The notes under the pieces: model-generated
Told to the model about the DNA's origin: nothing
Seen by the model: the letters and a program-made list of their open reading frames with translations, nothing else
Databases searched by the model: none
Translations under genes and position numbers: made by a program
Shown here: piece by piece, positions 1 to 7,692 of the stretch
Layout: each line of letters starts with the position of its first letter
How positions within the stretch are numbered: position 1 is the stretch's first letter
Assembly: GCA_023663345.1 (NCBI GenBank)
Contig: JAMPHR010000002.1
Location: 1-64,000, forward strand
Reading direction: 5' to 3'
From: Paenibacillus sp.
GTDB taxonomy: Bacteria; Bacteroidota; Bacteroidia; Bacteroidales; Muribaculaceae
DNA: 64,000 nt

Positions 1-35
1 TTCAGAGGGTAAATGTTAACTCTGAATCTCGTCTG

Positions 36-43
36 CAAAGGTA
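36..43 (-). promoter_or_regulatory. Possible -7 box for a gene left of the window
   Basis: The minus strand reads TACCTTTG, a match to the Bacteroidetes -7 element TAnnTTTG. Transcription would run leftwards out of the window. No clear -33 TTTG is seen about 20 bases upstream, so this is tentative. Confidence 0.35.
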
Positions 44-46
44 AAA

Positions 47-80
47 GCTATAATTACATCGCCCTTTCAGGGCTTTTAGG
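47..80 (+). repeat. Copy of the dispersed 'attacatcgccc' palindromic repeat
   Basis: The segment contains attacatcgccctttcaggg, whose GCCCTTTCAGGGC core can form a hairpin. The same motif with changed bases recurs four times near 30091-30316 and once inverted near 30381-30412. It lies outside any gene. Confidence 0.5.
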
Positions 81-167
81 TTGCCATGCGGGGTGTTGTG
101 AAGTCAAGGCGGGGTGGTTTGTGATGGCTGTAAGTGCGTCGCTGTTTTACGGCTTATCATAAATAAA

Positions 168-207
168 AACCATCGTGGCTGAGTAGATTAACACAGCCAC
201 GATGGTT
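168..207. terminator. Bidirectional intrinsic terminator
   Basis: A perfect 14-bp inverted repeat (168-181 and 194-207, core CCATCGTGGCTG) with a 12-base loop. It is flanked by an A-rich tract on the left and TTTTATTT on the right. It lies just downstream of the TPR gene on the minus strand. Confidence 0.8.
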
Positions 208-265
208 TTATTTCGTAATAGGTTTTCGTAATAACCCTATAGCGGGGATTACTTATAGTGGGGGA

Positions 266-949
266 TTATTCGCCGGCCTGGGCTTTGGCGCGCTCGAGGT
301 ATTTCTTTACGTCGATACCCATCTGGGCGCCGTAGTTGGGGTATTCCTTGATGATCTGGTCGTAGACAGTTGCCTCGGCCTTGTAGTCCTTCATCTCGCG
401 GAGCACGGTTGCTTCCTTGAGGAGGAATGCGGGGGTGTAGGCGGGGTTGTTGTCGGAAACCTTGACGGCGCTCTTGAAGCAGTCGAGCGCTTCGGCGAGC
501 TGGCCGAGGTTGGCGTAGCAGTCACCCTCGAGGCTCTTGGCTCCTGCGCCGATGATGGTCTCGGAGGCAGAGTATTTCTTGAGGTATTCGAGAGCTTCGG
601 TGTATTTCTTGTCCTTGTAGAGAAGGATGGCGGCGTTGAGCGATGCGAGATCGCCGGCCTTGTAGCCGTGCTGGTCGGCTACCTGCTGGTATTTGGCAAG
701 AGCGATGCTGTCGTTGCCCATGAGGAGCTCGATGTCGGCCTGTCCGAGTGCCTCGTTGGCGGCCTGGATGCCCGGCTGGCGGATAGCGTAGACGTAAACG
801 AGGACGGCGATCACCACTACGGCAACAGCCACGGTGGCGTACATGATGGTCTTGGGGTTTTTCTGCACCTTCTCGCCGAGACCGGTGAGGGTGTCGTTCA
901 CCTCATCGATCGAGGTGCGGGGTTCTTCGGGTTGATTTGTATTTGCCAT
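266..949 (-). CDS. Membrane-anchored tetratricopeptide repeat protein
   Basis: A 227-residue protein with a short charged N-terminus, one strongly hydrophobic segment at about residues 34-56 and a soluble C-terminal part. That part is made of helical repeats of TPR type (for example ALAKYQQVADQHG, ALEYLKKYSASE and ALDCFKSAVKVSD, each followed by a spaced alanine/glycine pattern). The topology suggests one transmembrane helix with the repeats on one side of the membrane, acting as a protein-interaction scaffold. The family resembles YfgM/TolA-like TPR proteins of Bacteroidetes, but no partner is encoded nearby and no enzymatic motif is visible. The start ATG at 949 is followed by a good hydrophilic leader. 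A minus-strand TAATTTTG box (1012-1019) may be its promoter. A strong terminator follows the stop. Confidence 0.8.
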   Translation of the reverse strand: MANTNQPEEPRTSIDEVNDTLTGLGEKVQKNPKTIMYATVAVAVVVIAVLVYVYAIRQPGIQAANEALGQADIELLMGNDSIALAKYQQVADQHGYKAGDLASLNAAILLYKDKKYTEALEYLKKYSASETIIGAGAKSLEGDCYANLGQLAEALDCFKSAVKVSDNNPAYTPAFLLKEATVLREMKDYKAEATVYDQIIKEYPNYGAQMGIDVKKYLERAKAQAGE

Positions 950-1062
950 TGTGTAACGTATTTTCTTGATTCATGGTCGGGTTACGTCATGACACAAGAC
1001 GTAACAATGTGCAAAATTAGCATTTATTCCGGTAATGAGGAAAATTTTGGGTGGAATTTTCG

Positions 1063-1070
1063 TACCTTTG
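1063..1070 (+). promoter_or_regulatory. -7 box upstream of the small lipoprotein gene
   Basis: TACCTTTG matches TAnnTTTG, 35 bases before the ATG at 1105. The upstream TTTTGG is closer than the usual 19-21 bases, so the -33 element is not assigned. Confidence 0.45.
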
Positions 1071-1104
1071 CGGAGAATTTTTATAAACCTAATCATACTT
1101 GTAT

Positions 1105-1512
1105 ATGAGAATCATTCGTTATGTGGCCTGCATGGCAGTAGCTGTCATGATGGCAATGGCGGCCACGTCGTGTGGCAATGTTAAGGACAAGGCCATGGAT
1201 ATGGCTATCGAGGAGATCAATAAGCAGCTCGAGGGCCAGACTATGCCGGGTATCGAGAAAATGAGCCTCTCGGCCGATGACAATTATGTGATCTACAACT
1301 ATGTAGTGGACGAGGAGCAGGTGGACATCAATGAGATGAAGAGCACTGCCGACCAGCAGAAGGCCGAGGTGATGAAGAGCGTGGTGAGAGATCCCAACCA
1401 GAAGAAATTTGTGGAGATGGTGAAGCTCGCCGACCGCGGCATGAAGTTCTCCTACAAGGGTAATAAGAGCGGCGAGGGTTACGAGATTGTGATAGAGCAG
1501 GACGAGCTCTGA
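1105..1512 (+). CDS. Small lipoprotein of unknown function
   Basis: About 135 residues. I take the ATG at 1105 rather than the TTG two codons earlier. The N-terminus is a lipoprotein signal (MRIIRY, a hydrophobic run, then MAATSC with the lipidated cysteine at residue 23), so the product should be an outer- or inner-membrane lipoprotein facing the periplasm. The mature part is acidic and lysine-rich, with the segments DKAMDMAIEEINKQLEG and DNYVIYNYVVDEEQVDI, which suggest a compact alpha/beta domain. I do not recognise a named family. It lies between the divergent TPR gene and panB and has its own -7 box, so it is probably monocistronic. Confidence 0.75.
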   Translation: MRIIRYVACMAVAVMMAMAATSCGNVKDKAMDMAIEEINKQLEGQTMPGIEKMSLSADDNYVIYNYVVDEEQVDINEMKSTADQQKAEVMKSVVRDPNQKKFVEMVKLADRGMKFSYKGNKSGEGYEIVIEQDEL

Positions 1513-1604
1513 TAGCCGCTATATAAATATCTGTCTCTAAGGCAACAAGGGGGCGTAGTAACAGATTTTAACATCTGTAACTGCGCTCCCTCTTAGGTTT
1601 TTAT

Positions 1605-1612
1605 TAACTTTG
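1605..1612 (+). promoter_or_regulatory. -7 box of the panB promoter
   Basis: TAACTTTG matches TAnnTTTG, 41 bases before the panB ATG. No clear -33 TTTG is present at 19-21 bases upstream. Confidence 0.45.
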
Positions 1613-1652
1613 CCCCCGCTTTCAATCATTAATCATTAAAACAAGAAATATC

Positions 1653-2474
1653 ATGTCGACATATACAGTTCAGGACGAGCGCAAGGTGACCACACGCCGC
1701 CTGGCCGAGATGAAGGCCAAGGGTGAGAAGATAGCTATGCTCACTGCTTACGATTACTCCATGGCACGGCTCGTGGATGAATCGGGAATGGATGTGATAC
1801 TGGTGGGCGACTCGGCGTCGAATGTGATGGCGGGCAATCCCACTACTCTGCCCATGACCCTTGACCAGATGATATATCACGCGTCGAGCGTGGTGAAGGG
1901 AACTAAGCGTGCCCTTGTGGTGTGCGATATGCCTTTCGGTACCTATCAGGGCAATTCGCTGGAGGCTCTGGCTTCGGCGATACGCATCATGAAGGAGAGC
2001 AATGCCGAGGCTGTGAAGCTGGAGGGTGGCGAGGATATCATCGAGAGTGTGAAGCGCATCCTTTCGGCGGGTATTCCGGTGATGGGCCATTTAGGTCTTA
2101 CTCCCCAGTCGATCAATAAGTTTGGCACATATAATGTGCGTGCCCGCGAGGAGGCTGAGGCTAATCGCCTGATTGCCGATGCCAAGCTGCTTGAGGAGGC
2201 GGGATGTTTTGCCGTGGTGCTCGAGAAGATCCCGGCCAAGCTTGCCGCGAGAGTGTCGGCCGAGCTGACCATTCCCACCATCGGTATCGGTGCGGGTAAC
2301 GGTTGTGACGGCCAGGTGCTGGTGCTTCAGGATATGCTGGGTATCAATAAGGGTTTCTCGCCCCGTTTCCTGCGCCGGTATGCCGATCTGGGCAATGTGA
2401 TCACCGATGCGTTGGGGTCGTATATCACCGATGTTAAGTCGGGCGATTTCCCTAATGAGAAGGAGCAGTATTGA
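1653..2474 (+). CDS. panB: 3-methyl-2-oxobutanoate hydroxymethyltransferase
   Basis: A 273-residue protein of the usual PanB length. It transfers a hydroxymethyl group from 5,10-methylenetetrahydrofolate to 2-oxoisovalerate to make ketopantoate, the first committed step of pantothenate and coenzyme A synthesis in the cytoplasm. Visible family signatures are [17 protein letters not shown] near residue 30, the metal-binding VGDS segment followed by MTLDQM, KLEGG near 115, GHLGLTPQS near 145, and [16 protein letters not shown] near 205. It stands alone, not beside panC or panD. The 3' end runs into a hairpin/octamer repeat that also forms its likely terminator. Confidence 0.96.
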   Translation: MSTYTVQDERKVTTRRLAEMKAKGEKIAMLTAYDYSMARLVDESGMDVILVGDSASNVMAGNPTTLPMTLDQMIYHASSVVKGTKRALVVCDMPFGTYQGNSLEALASAIRIMKESNAEAVKLEGGEDIIESVKRILSAGIPVMGHLGLTPQSINKFGTYNVRAREEAEANRLIADAKLLEEAGCFAVVLEKIPAKLAARVSAELTIPTIGIGAGNGCDGQVLVLQDMLGINKGFSPRFLRRYADLGNVITDALGSYITDVKSGDFPNEKEQY

Positions 2475-2476
2475 AA

Positions 2477-2574
2477 TTCCGCTACGCGGAAGGTTATAAG
2501 GTTATTTTCCGCGATGCGGAAGGTTATAAAGGAAAAAGGTTATGAGGTTATTGATTGGCCTCGTAACCTTTTTT
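2477..2574 (+). repeat. Variable-stem hairpin plus octamer array, ending in a terminator (copy 1)
   Basis: Two hairpins with the same stem and different loops (TTCCGC-tac-GCGGAA at 2477-2491, TTCCGC-gat-GCGGAA at 2507-2521), each followed by GGTTATAA-type octamers. The last part folds as GGTTATGAGG (2538-2547) against CCTCGTAACC (2559-2568), followed by six T residues. It therefore looks like the panB terminator. The second half is repeated at 3314-3378, on the other side of the HigBA cassette. Confidence 0.75.
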
Positions 2575-2586
2575 ATGTGCAAAAAA

Positions 2587-2618
2587 TTTGTCAGATTAGT
2601 ACTAATTAGTTATATTTG
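2587..2618 (+). promoter_or_regulatory. Promoter of the HigB/HigA cassette
   Basis: TTTG (2587-2590), a 20-base spacer, then TATATTTG (2611-2618): a full match to the Bacteroidetes promoter. The ATG at 2623 lies where transcription should begin, so the transcript may be nearly leaderless. Confidence 0.75.
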
Positions 2619-2622
2619 TGGC

Positions 2623-2988
2623 ATGGATTCCAAAGACTCTCTTCCGCAATATATACGCATTATCTATCGCAGTGCCGAATTTGATGCGTTCATGGCTACG
2701 CTCTCGCCTAAGGTGCAGACTAAATTCGACTATGTGATGAATGTTATTGCGACCATCTATAATGTACCTACAAAATTTGTAAAGCATCTCGAGAATACTG
2801 ACCTGTATGAGATGAGGGTATCGGTCGGAAATAACGAGTATCGGACGGTCTTGTTTGCGATAGATAATTCCAGCGTGATAGAGGCCAAGAAAATATTGCT
2901 GTTGAACGGATTCCTAAAGAAAGATACCCGCGATTATCGCAAACAGATAGATAAAGCAAAAAATATACTTAAAGAATTTGAATCATGA
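2623..2988 (+). CDS. higB: RelE/HigB-family toxin of a type II toxin-antitoxin pair
   Basis: 121 residues from the ATG at 2623; the reading frame is open further upstream, but that part overlaps the promoter. The protein resembles the RelE/ParE/HigB fold: IRIIYRSAEFDAFMATLSPKVQTKF at the start, then DLYEMRVSVGNNEYRTVLFAID, where the arginines fit the RNase surface, then KKILLLNGFLKKD. Members cleave ribosome-bound mRNA and are neutralised by the partner antitoxin. The gene order is toxin first, as in HigBA, and the stop overlaps the antitoxin start (ATGA at 2985-2988), so the two are translationally coupled. The naming as HigB rests on gene order and the XRE partner; the exact toxin subfamily is an inference. 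Confidence 0.8.
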   Translation: MDSKDSLPQYIRIIYRSAEFDAFMATLSPKVQTKFDYVMNVIATIYNVPTKFVKHLENTDLYEMRVSVGNNEYRTVLFAIDNSSVIEAKKILLLNGFLKKDTRDYRKQIDKAKNILKEFES

Positions 2989-3308
2989 TGAAATTAAACC
3001 TTGATAAATTAGAAAAACTGCCTACGTATAACGACCGTCTGGATAAACAATATGGTGAGCCGGGGAGTGTGGAGCGCGAGCAATTTGATGAGGAATCAAT
3101 CGCATGGTTCTATGGAAAGATGCTCAAGGATCGTCGTAAGGAATTAAAACTGACTCAAAAACAGGTGGCGGAAAAAATAGGCCGGGAACAGAGTTATATC
3201 GCACGGATAGAGAATGGGAAGGCTGATATTCAATTGTCGAGTTTCTTCCGTATCGCGGCCATACTCGGAATACAGTTTGTGCCTACATTCATGAATGTGA
3301 TACGATAG
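2985..3308 (+). CDS. higA: XRE-family antitoxin (HigA-like)
   Basis: 107 residues. The C-terminal two thirds is a classical helix-turn-helix of the Cro/C1 type (KDRRKELKLTQKQVAEKIG, then REQSYIARIENGKADIQ). The N-terminal 45 residues are charged and probably bind the toxin. Its likely job is to neutralise the upstream RelE-like toxin and repress the shared promoter at 2587-2618. The start overlaps the toxin stop by four bases; a second ATG follows at 2988, so either codon could be used. The gene is followed directly by another copy of the hairpin/octamer repeat that ends as a terminator. Confidence 0.85.
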   Translation: MMKLNLDKLEKLPTYNDRLDKQYGEPGSVEREQFDEESIAWFYGKMLKDRRKELKLTQKQVAEKIGREQSYIARIENGKADIQLSSFFRIAAILGIQFVPTFMNVIR

Positions 3309-3313
3309 CATTA

Positions 3314-3378
3314 TTCCGCTACGCGGAAGGTTATAAAGGACAAAAGGTTATGGGGTTATTGGCCTCGTGACCTTTTTT
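3314..3378 (+). repeat. Hairpin plus octamer array ending in a terminator (copy 2)
   Basis: TTCCGC-tac-GCGGAA (3314-3328), then GGTTATAAAGG. Next GGTTATGGGG (3346-3355) pairs, with wobble pairs, against CCTCGTGACC (3363-3372), followed by TTTTTT. It is a close direct repeat of 2507-2574, so the HigBA cassette sits between two near-identical terminators. Confidence 0.75.
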
Positions 3379-3414
3379 GTGGATTTCACTGTATGGTGTA
3401 AAAATGTATTTTCT

Positions 3415-4026
3415 TTAAATGGATTCCCATTTAAGGTCGTAGTAATAAAATCGTGTGGGCATTTCATGTTCTGATGGCAGTCCAAGAAATTCCCGTTCTT
3501 CGATTTCGTTTCTATACAATGGTTTGAAACCGTTTTTTTCATAGAAGTGCAATGTCTTATCATTATTATAGGCATCCACAACTATAAACCGGCATCCGGT
3601 TTTATTCTCTTTTGTACGGAACCAGTCTTTTATGAATTTCAGGATCTGACTCCCAACATTATATCCTTTACCACGAAAATCAATTGCAACCCCTAATCGT
3701 CCGATAAGTACTGCCGGATAGCTTCGGCCTCTTTTTACATTTGAAATATTTCTTTGCAATCGGTTCCTTGCGTTGGATGTTATATGCCTGGCTTTGATGC
3801 TGTCATTAGCCAACGTTATCATGCCGATAATATGAGATGGTTCGGTATAGTCCACCCACGCATAAGTTTTCCCAAGTAGTTCAGCATCATAGGGAAGTGC
3901 ATCACGAGAGAAAAATTCATTCAGATCGTTATCTCCACAATCAAAATCAACACAATACTCCACAGCCTCAGCCGTGTAGGGTATCATCACGGCATCATGT
4001 TCGAGCCGGAATGGTTGCGCCCGCAT
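3415..4026 (-). CDS. GNAT acetyltransferase, probable toxin of a toxin-antitoxin pair
   Basis: 203 residues from the ATG at 4026. It has the GNAT fold: a CGDNDLNEFF segment typical of the TacT/AtaT-like toxin group near residues 30-40, the acetyl-CoA loop region LIGRLGVAIDFRGKGYNVG near 115-135 (RxxG present, second glycine shifted), and the C-terminal FIVVDAYNNDKTLHFYEKNGF. Related proteins block translation by acetylating aminoacyl-tRNA. Two bases separate its start from the stop of a 59-residue upstream gene, the usual antitoxin-toxin arrangement. The toxin role is inferred from this architecture and from family resemblance. Confidence 0.75.
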   Translation of the reverse strand: MRAQPFRLEHDAVMIPYTAEAVEYCVDFDCGDNDLNEFFSRDALPYDAELLGKTYAWVDYTEPSHIIGMITLANDSIKARHITSNARNRLQRNISNVKRGRSYPAVLIGRLGVAIDFRGKGYNVGSQILKFIKDWFRTKENKTGCRFIVVDAYNNDKTLHFYEKNGFKPLYRNEIEEREFLGLPSEHEMPTRFYYYDLKWESI

Positions 4027-4028
4027 TA

Positions 4029-4208
4029 TTATTGTTTTTTGGGTGGGAAGATAAATTCGCGGGATCTCCGCATAAATTCGGAAATCTCCGTTTCTCGTTC
4101 CTGAGATATGTAAGGTGTGGTCTTTTTTCCACAACGCTCGGCTTCCTCGATGAAGAGTCGGGCGGATTCGCCCGATAATTCGGGCGATGAGTTGATTGTC
4201 ATTGCCAT
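4029..4208 (-). CDS. Small protein, candidate antitoxin of the GNAT toxin
   Basis: 59 residues from the ATG at 4208, which has a GGAGG ribosome-binding site five bases upstream; a further ATG six bases on is also possible. The sequence is charged and helical (ESARLFIEEAERCGKK, then ERETEISEFMRRSREFIFP). I see no ribbon-helix-helix DUF1778 signature, the common partner of GNAT toxins, so this would be a different antitoxin type. The antitoxin call rests on size, position two bases before the acetyltransferase and shared promoter. It has a complete promoter on the minus strand. Confidence 0.55.
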   Translation of the reverse strand: MAMTINSSPELSGESARLFIEEAERCGKKTTPYISQERETEISEFMRRSREFIFPPKKQ

Positions 4209-4241
4209 GCCTACCTCCAAAATAAATGTAATCTATTTTTG

Positions 4242-4272
4242 CAAAGATACGCTTTTATAATTTATTATGCAA
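4242..4272 (-). promoter_or_regulatory. Promoter of the GNAT toxin-antitoxin operon
   Basis: On the minus strand TTG (4270-4272), a 20-base spacer, then TATCTTTG (4242-4249). It is followed by a short leader with GGAGG before the ATG at 4208. Confidence 0.75.
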
Positions 4273-4353
4273 TTGATATAGGCATAAATACCTATAAAAG
4301 CATGTGGTATAATACTCGCGGGAGGAGGTGCGGGACGGGTTGGTGTGCGGGGA

Positions 4354-5028
4354 TTAGTCGAGGAGGTCGGGGCGGAGGCGGCGGGTGCGCTCGAGGGCTT
4401 GCTCGTGCTTCCAGTCGTCGATGCGGGCTTTGTGGCCCGAGAGGAGCACGTCGGGGACACGCCATCCCTTGTATTCGGCGGGGCGGGTGTAGACGGGGGG
4501 AGCGAGGAGGTTGTCCTGGAAGGAGTCGCTGAGGGCGCTCTGCTCGTCGCCGATGGCTCCGGGGATGAGACGTACCACGGCGTCGGCGATGGCTACGGCG
4601 GGAATCTCGCCTCCGGTGAGGACGTAGTCGCCGATGGAGATTTCCTTGGTGATGAGGTGCTCGCGTATGCGATAGTCCACGCCCTTGTAGTGGCCGCAGA
4701 GAATGATGAGGTTCTCGCAGAGCGAGAGCGAGTTGGCCATGGGCTGGTCGAAGGTCTCGCCGTCGGGGGAGGTGAATATCACCTCGTCGTAGTCGCGCTG
4801 GGATTTCAGTTGGGCTATGGCGCGGTCGACGGGTTCAACCTGCATCACCATTCCGGCCTCGCCACCGAAGGGGTAGTCGTCGACCTTGCGGTGCTTGTTG
4901 GTGGTGTATTCGCGTAGGTTGTGCACGGCTATCTCCACTAAGCCCTTGTCCTGGGCGCGCTTGAGTATCGAGCAGTTGAGGGGAGATTCCAACATTTCGG
5001 GGAGAACGGTGAGAATATCTATACGCAT
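4354..5028 (-). CDS. trmD: tRNA (guanine37-N1)-methyltransferase
   Basis: 224 residues from the ATG at 5028 ([12 protein letters not shown]). TrmD methylates G37 next to the anticodon of proline, leucine and arginine tRNAs with S-adenosylmethionine and prevents +1 frameshifting. The SPOUT trefoil-knot signatures are visible: [15 protein letters not shown] near residues 52-66, [16 protein letters not shown] near 110-125, and [13 protein letters not shown] near 129-141, plus the C-terminal [18 protein letters not shown]. Length is normal to slightly short. It has its own promoter and no rpsP/rimM/rplS neighbours, so the classical ribosomal operon is not kept here. Confidence 0.96.
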   Translation of the reverse strand: MRIDILTVLPEMLESPLNCSILKRAQDKGLVEIAVHNLREYTTNKHRKVDDYPFGGEAGMVMQVEPVDRAIAQLKSQRDYDEVIFTSPDGETFDQPMANSLSLCENLIILCGHYKGVDYRIREHLITKEISIGDYVLTGGEIPAVAIADAVVRLIPGAIGDEQSALSDSFQDNLLAPPVYTRPAEYKGWRVPDVLLSGHKARIDDWKHEQALERTRRLRPDLLD

Positions 5029-5054
5029 CTTGCAGGGATTATCGGATTCAGGTG

Positions 5055-5087
5055 CAAATTTACGCAAAATAGGTGATATTATGCAAA
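5055..5087 (-). promoter_or_regulatory. Promoter of trmD
   Basis: On the minus strand TTTG (5084-5087), a 21-base spacer, then TAAATTTG (5055-5062), 27 bases before the trmD ATG. Confidence 0.65.
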
Positions 5088-5118
5088 TATAAGCGCGAGA
5101 CGGGTAGCGCCGGGGGTG

Positions 5119-6468
5119 TCATGAGCAGTATATACGCCAGAAACAGATGGACAGGAGCGAGATGAGGAGGAGGGATGAGACGAGGAGGAGGCGGAGCCGG
5201 GCGGGGAGGCGGTAGCCGTAGCGGTGATGGAATATCCACCAGGTGATGAGGGCGTAGAGGGCGTAGCCGGCGGTGAAGCCGAGTCCGAGTCCGGCCATGC
5301 CTCCGAGGGTGTAGCCGGCGATGTAGAGCAAGAGCGATGCCACGGCGCTGACGGTCTCGGCCACCGCGAATACGCGCCCCTCGCCACGGGCCAGGATGAG
5401 GTAGGCTATACAGAGCGAGAAGCTCTGAAACAACATGCTCGGCATGGCCAGGAGCATGAAGGGGACGGCGCCGAGAAAGGCGGTGGAGTAGAGCAACCGC
5501 AGGGCCAGGGGGATAAGCGGGATGAACACCACGAGGGCGGGGGTGAGGATCATGGCGAGTATCCACATCTCGTGGCACACGAACACACGCTGGCGGGCGG
5601 GGCCGGTGCCGTTGGAGGCCAGGCGGGGGTAATACTCGACTGCTATGGCGGTGAATATCATCCCGGCATAGCGTATCACGATGGTGTATCCGGCCTGGTA
5701 GATGCCGACGTTGGCGGTGCCTCCCGAGGTGTTGAGGTAGGCGATGAAGAGGTAGTTGACCGCCTCGGTGGCCACTGAGGCGATGGTCATGTAGGTGCCG
5801 AGCCGGAGCATGGGGGAGCCTGAGGCCCACAGCGCGCGGAGCGTGGGGCGCTGACGGGGCGGGACGGGGGGACTGACGCGGAAGAAACGGAGGCCGGCGT
5901 ATCCGGCGATGGCGTATATGGTGATGACGGGGAGGATGCTGTGGATGCGCAGGAAATATACGGTGGGGAGGGTGAGGAGGAGTCCGGCTAAGGCTCCGAT
6001 CACGGATGCGCGTGCCAGGGGGCGGAGCTGACCCGTGGCCTGGAATATAGCCTGCTCGGCCGACATGCCTGCCGTGAGCATGACCGAGATGGCCAGAAGC
6101 ATGTAGAGCCCGGTGTGGGACAGGTCGCCGAAGGCGGTGACGCTGAGGGCCGGTGCGGCGATGAGGGTGAGGATCATGCCTGCGAGGCCCAGGAGATGGC
6201 CCCACCGGCGGGTTGTGTCGACCATGGCGGGGCGGACATCGGCCGGAGCGGCGGCGATGGACCTGACGGCGCTGCCACGGAGTCCGAGCTGGCTCACGGT
6301 CGAGATCATGGTGAGGGCGGAGTTGAAGATAGCAAAAAGCCCCACCCCCACAGTGCCGAGGAGCAGAGCTATTATCTTGATGCGAACGACTCCGCAGAGG
6401 ATGTTGAGCATCTGGAGGCTGCCAAACAGTCCCATGGCCCGTATCACTATGGAGGATGTCTTTTTCAT
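5119..6468 (-). CDS. Polysaccharide flippase (Wzx/O-antigen translocase type)
   Basis: 449 residues from the ATG at 6468 (MKKTSSIVIRAMGLFGSLQM). There are about 12 hydrophobic helices with few charged loops, the N-terminal GLFGSLQMLNILCGVVRIK pattern and the ALIDP-like absence of catalytic motifs. This fits the MATE/polysaccharide transporter superfamily that moves undecaprenyl-linked sugar repeat units across the inner membrane. The closest family by look is the O-antigen translocase group of Bacteroidetes. No glycosyltransferase cluster adjoins it; the neighbour is a GNAT-fold protein 46 bases upstream on the same strand, so the two are probably co-transcribed. Substrate is unknown. Confidence 0.8.
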   Translation of the reverse strand: MKKTSSIVIRAMGLFGSLQMLNILCGVVRIKIIALLLGTVGVGLFAIFNSALTMISTVSQLGLRGSAVRSIAAAPADVRPAMVDTTRRWGHLLGLAGMILTLIAAPALSVTAFGDLSHTGLYMLLAISVMLTAGMSAEQAIFQATGQLRPLARASVIGALAGLLLTLPTVYFLRIHSILPVITIYAIAGYAGLRFFRVSPPVPPRQRPTLRALWASGSPMLRLGTYMTIASVATEAVNYLFIAYLNTSGGTANVGIYQAGYTIVIRYAGMIFTAIAVEYYPRLASNGTGPARQRVFVCHEMWILAMILTPALVVFIPLIPLALRLLYSTAFLGAVPFMLLAMPSMLFQSFSLCIAYLILARGEGRVFAVAETVSAVASLLLYIAGYTLGGMAGLGLGFTAGYALYALITWWIFHHRYGYRLPARLRLLLVSSLLLISLLSICFWRIYCS

Positions 6469-6514
6469 TTCGGAACCTCGTGAGCGGTAGACCCGCGCCG
6501 GGACGGTGGGAGAA

Positions 6515-7645
6515 TCAGAGGTCCTTGGTGAAGGCGCGGCGACGGCGGTGCTGGCGACGCTCGAAGTATTCCCACTGCGACTGCACGTGAGTGTTCTCCT
6601 CAAGCTCGAGGTTGGTCTCGGCAAACTTCACGCCGTCGCGGATGTAGAGGTTGCAGAGGTCGTAGAAGAAGAGTGAGTTGACACCCTTGGACTGGTACTC
6701 GGGCTTCACGGCTATGAGCATGAGGTCGACCACGTCGTTGTGGCCCTTCATGGCGCGGAGCAGGTGCCACCAGCCGGTGGGGAACAGCTTTCCGCCCGAC
6801 TTCTGCAGGGCCTTGGTCATCGATGGCATACTTATGCCCACGCCCACGAGACGGTCGGCGCTGTCGACGACGATGCTCACGTAGTCGAGCTTCAGGAAGC
6901 CGAGATACATGTCGATGTAGTAGTCGATCTGCTTGTCGGTGAGCGGTGAGTAGCCGTAGAGGTCGGCATAGGCATCGTTGATGAGGCGGAAGAGGTCCTC
7001 GCCGTATTTCTCGGCGAGTTTCTTTCGCGAGGTGTATTTCACGATGCGCAACTGGTATTTCTTGAGCACGATCTCGGCGATGCGCTCCATCTTCTCGGGG
7101 AGTTTCTCGGGGATGGTGATGCGGTACTCCACCCAGTCGGTGTCCTTGGTGTAGCCCATCGCCTCGAGATGCTTGGGATAGTAGGGGTAGTTGTAGATGG
7201 TGGCCATGGTGCCCATCTCGTCGAAACCCTCGACGAGCATACCCTCGTGGTCCATGTCGGAGAATCCCATGGGGCCGATGATGCGCTTCATGCCACGCTC
7301 GCGTGCCCACTGCTCGGCTGTCTCGAACAGGGCGCGGCTCACCTCGGGGTCGTCGATGAAGTCAACGAATCCGAAGCGTGCCTCCTGGCGGCCGGTCTTC
7401 TCGTTGAGCAGGCGGTTGATGATGGCGGTGATGCGTCCGGCGGGCTTGCCGTCGCGATAGGCCATGAATGATTGCGCCTCGCTGAACTCAAAGGCGGGGT
7501 TCTTGCCGGGTGTGAGGGTGTTTACGTCGTCGAAAATCAGCGGCGGCACGAAATAGGGGTTGCCTTTGTAGAGGTCTATCCCGAATTTCACGTATCTGGT
7601 AAGTTCTTTCTTGGTTGCCGGAATTGGGCTTACAGTGACGTTCAT
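6515..7645 (-). CDS. Large GNAT-fold acyltransferase-like protein
   Basis: 376 residues. It belongs to a widespread but poorly described family that starts with a KKELTRYVKFGIDLYKGNPY segment and continues AFEFSEAQSFMAYRDGKPAGRITAIIN and FGFVDFIDDPEVSRALFETA, which fits a GNAT-like N-terminal half. The IIGPMGFSDMDHEGMLVEGFD stretch is the family hallmark. A second GNAT-like half (LMLIAVKPEYQSKGVNSLFF) follows, so the protein probably has a tandem fold. It should be cytoplasmic. Members are often found beside lipid or envelope genes, and here it precedes a flippase. An acyltransferase role in envelope lipid synthesis, for example in ceramide formation, is a guess and is not shown by the sequence. 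Confidence 0.7.
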   Translation of the reverse strand: MNVTVSPIPATKKELTRYVKFGIDLYKGNPYFVPPLIFDDVNTLTPGKNPAFEFSEAQSFMAYRDGKPAGRITAIINRLLNEKTGRQEARFGFVDFIDDPEVSRALFETAEQWARERGMKRIIGPMGFSDMDHEGMLVEGFDEMGTMATIYNYPYYPKHLEAMGYTKDTDWVEYRITIPEKLPEKMERIAEIVLKKYQLRIVKYTSRKKLAEKYGEDLFRLINDAYADLYGYSPLTDKQIDYYIDMYLGFLKLDYVSIVVDSADRLVGVGISMPSMTKALQKSGGKLFPTGWWHLLRAMKGHNDVVDLMLIAVKPEYQSKGVNSLFFYDLCNLYIRDGVKFAETNLELEENTHVQSQWEYFERRQHRRRRAFTKDL

Positions 7646-7692
7646 TTCTTTCGTAGGGTTGCAGGAGCAGTGAAATTGGCCCGTGAGGGGAG

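Noticed and set aside
4239-4917. Plus-strand frames of 97 and 190 codons opposite trmD
   Set aside because: They are glycine/arginine-rich shadows of trmD in GC-rich sequence.
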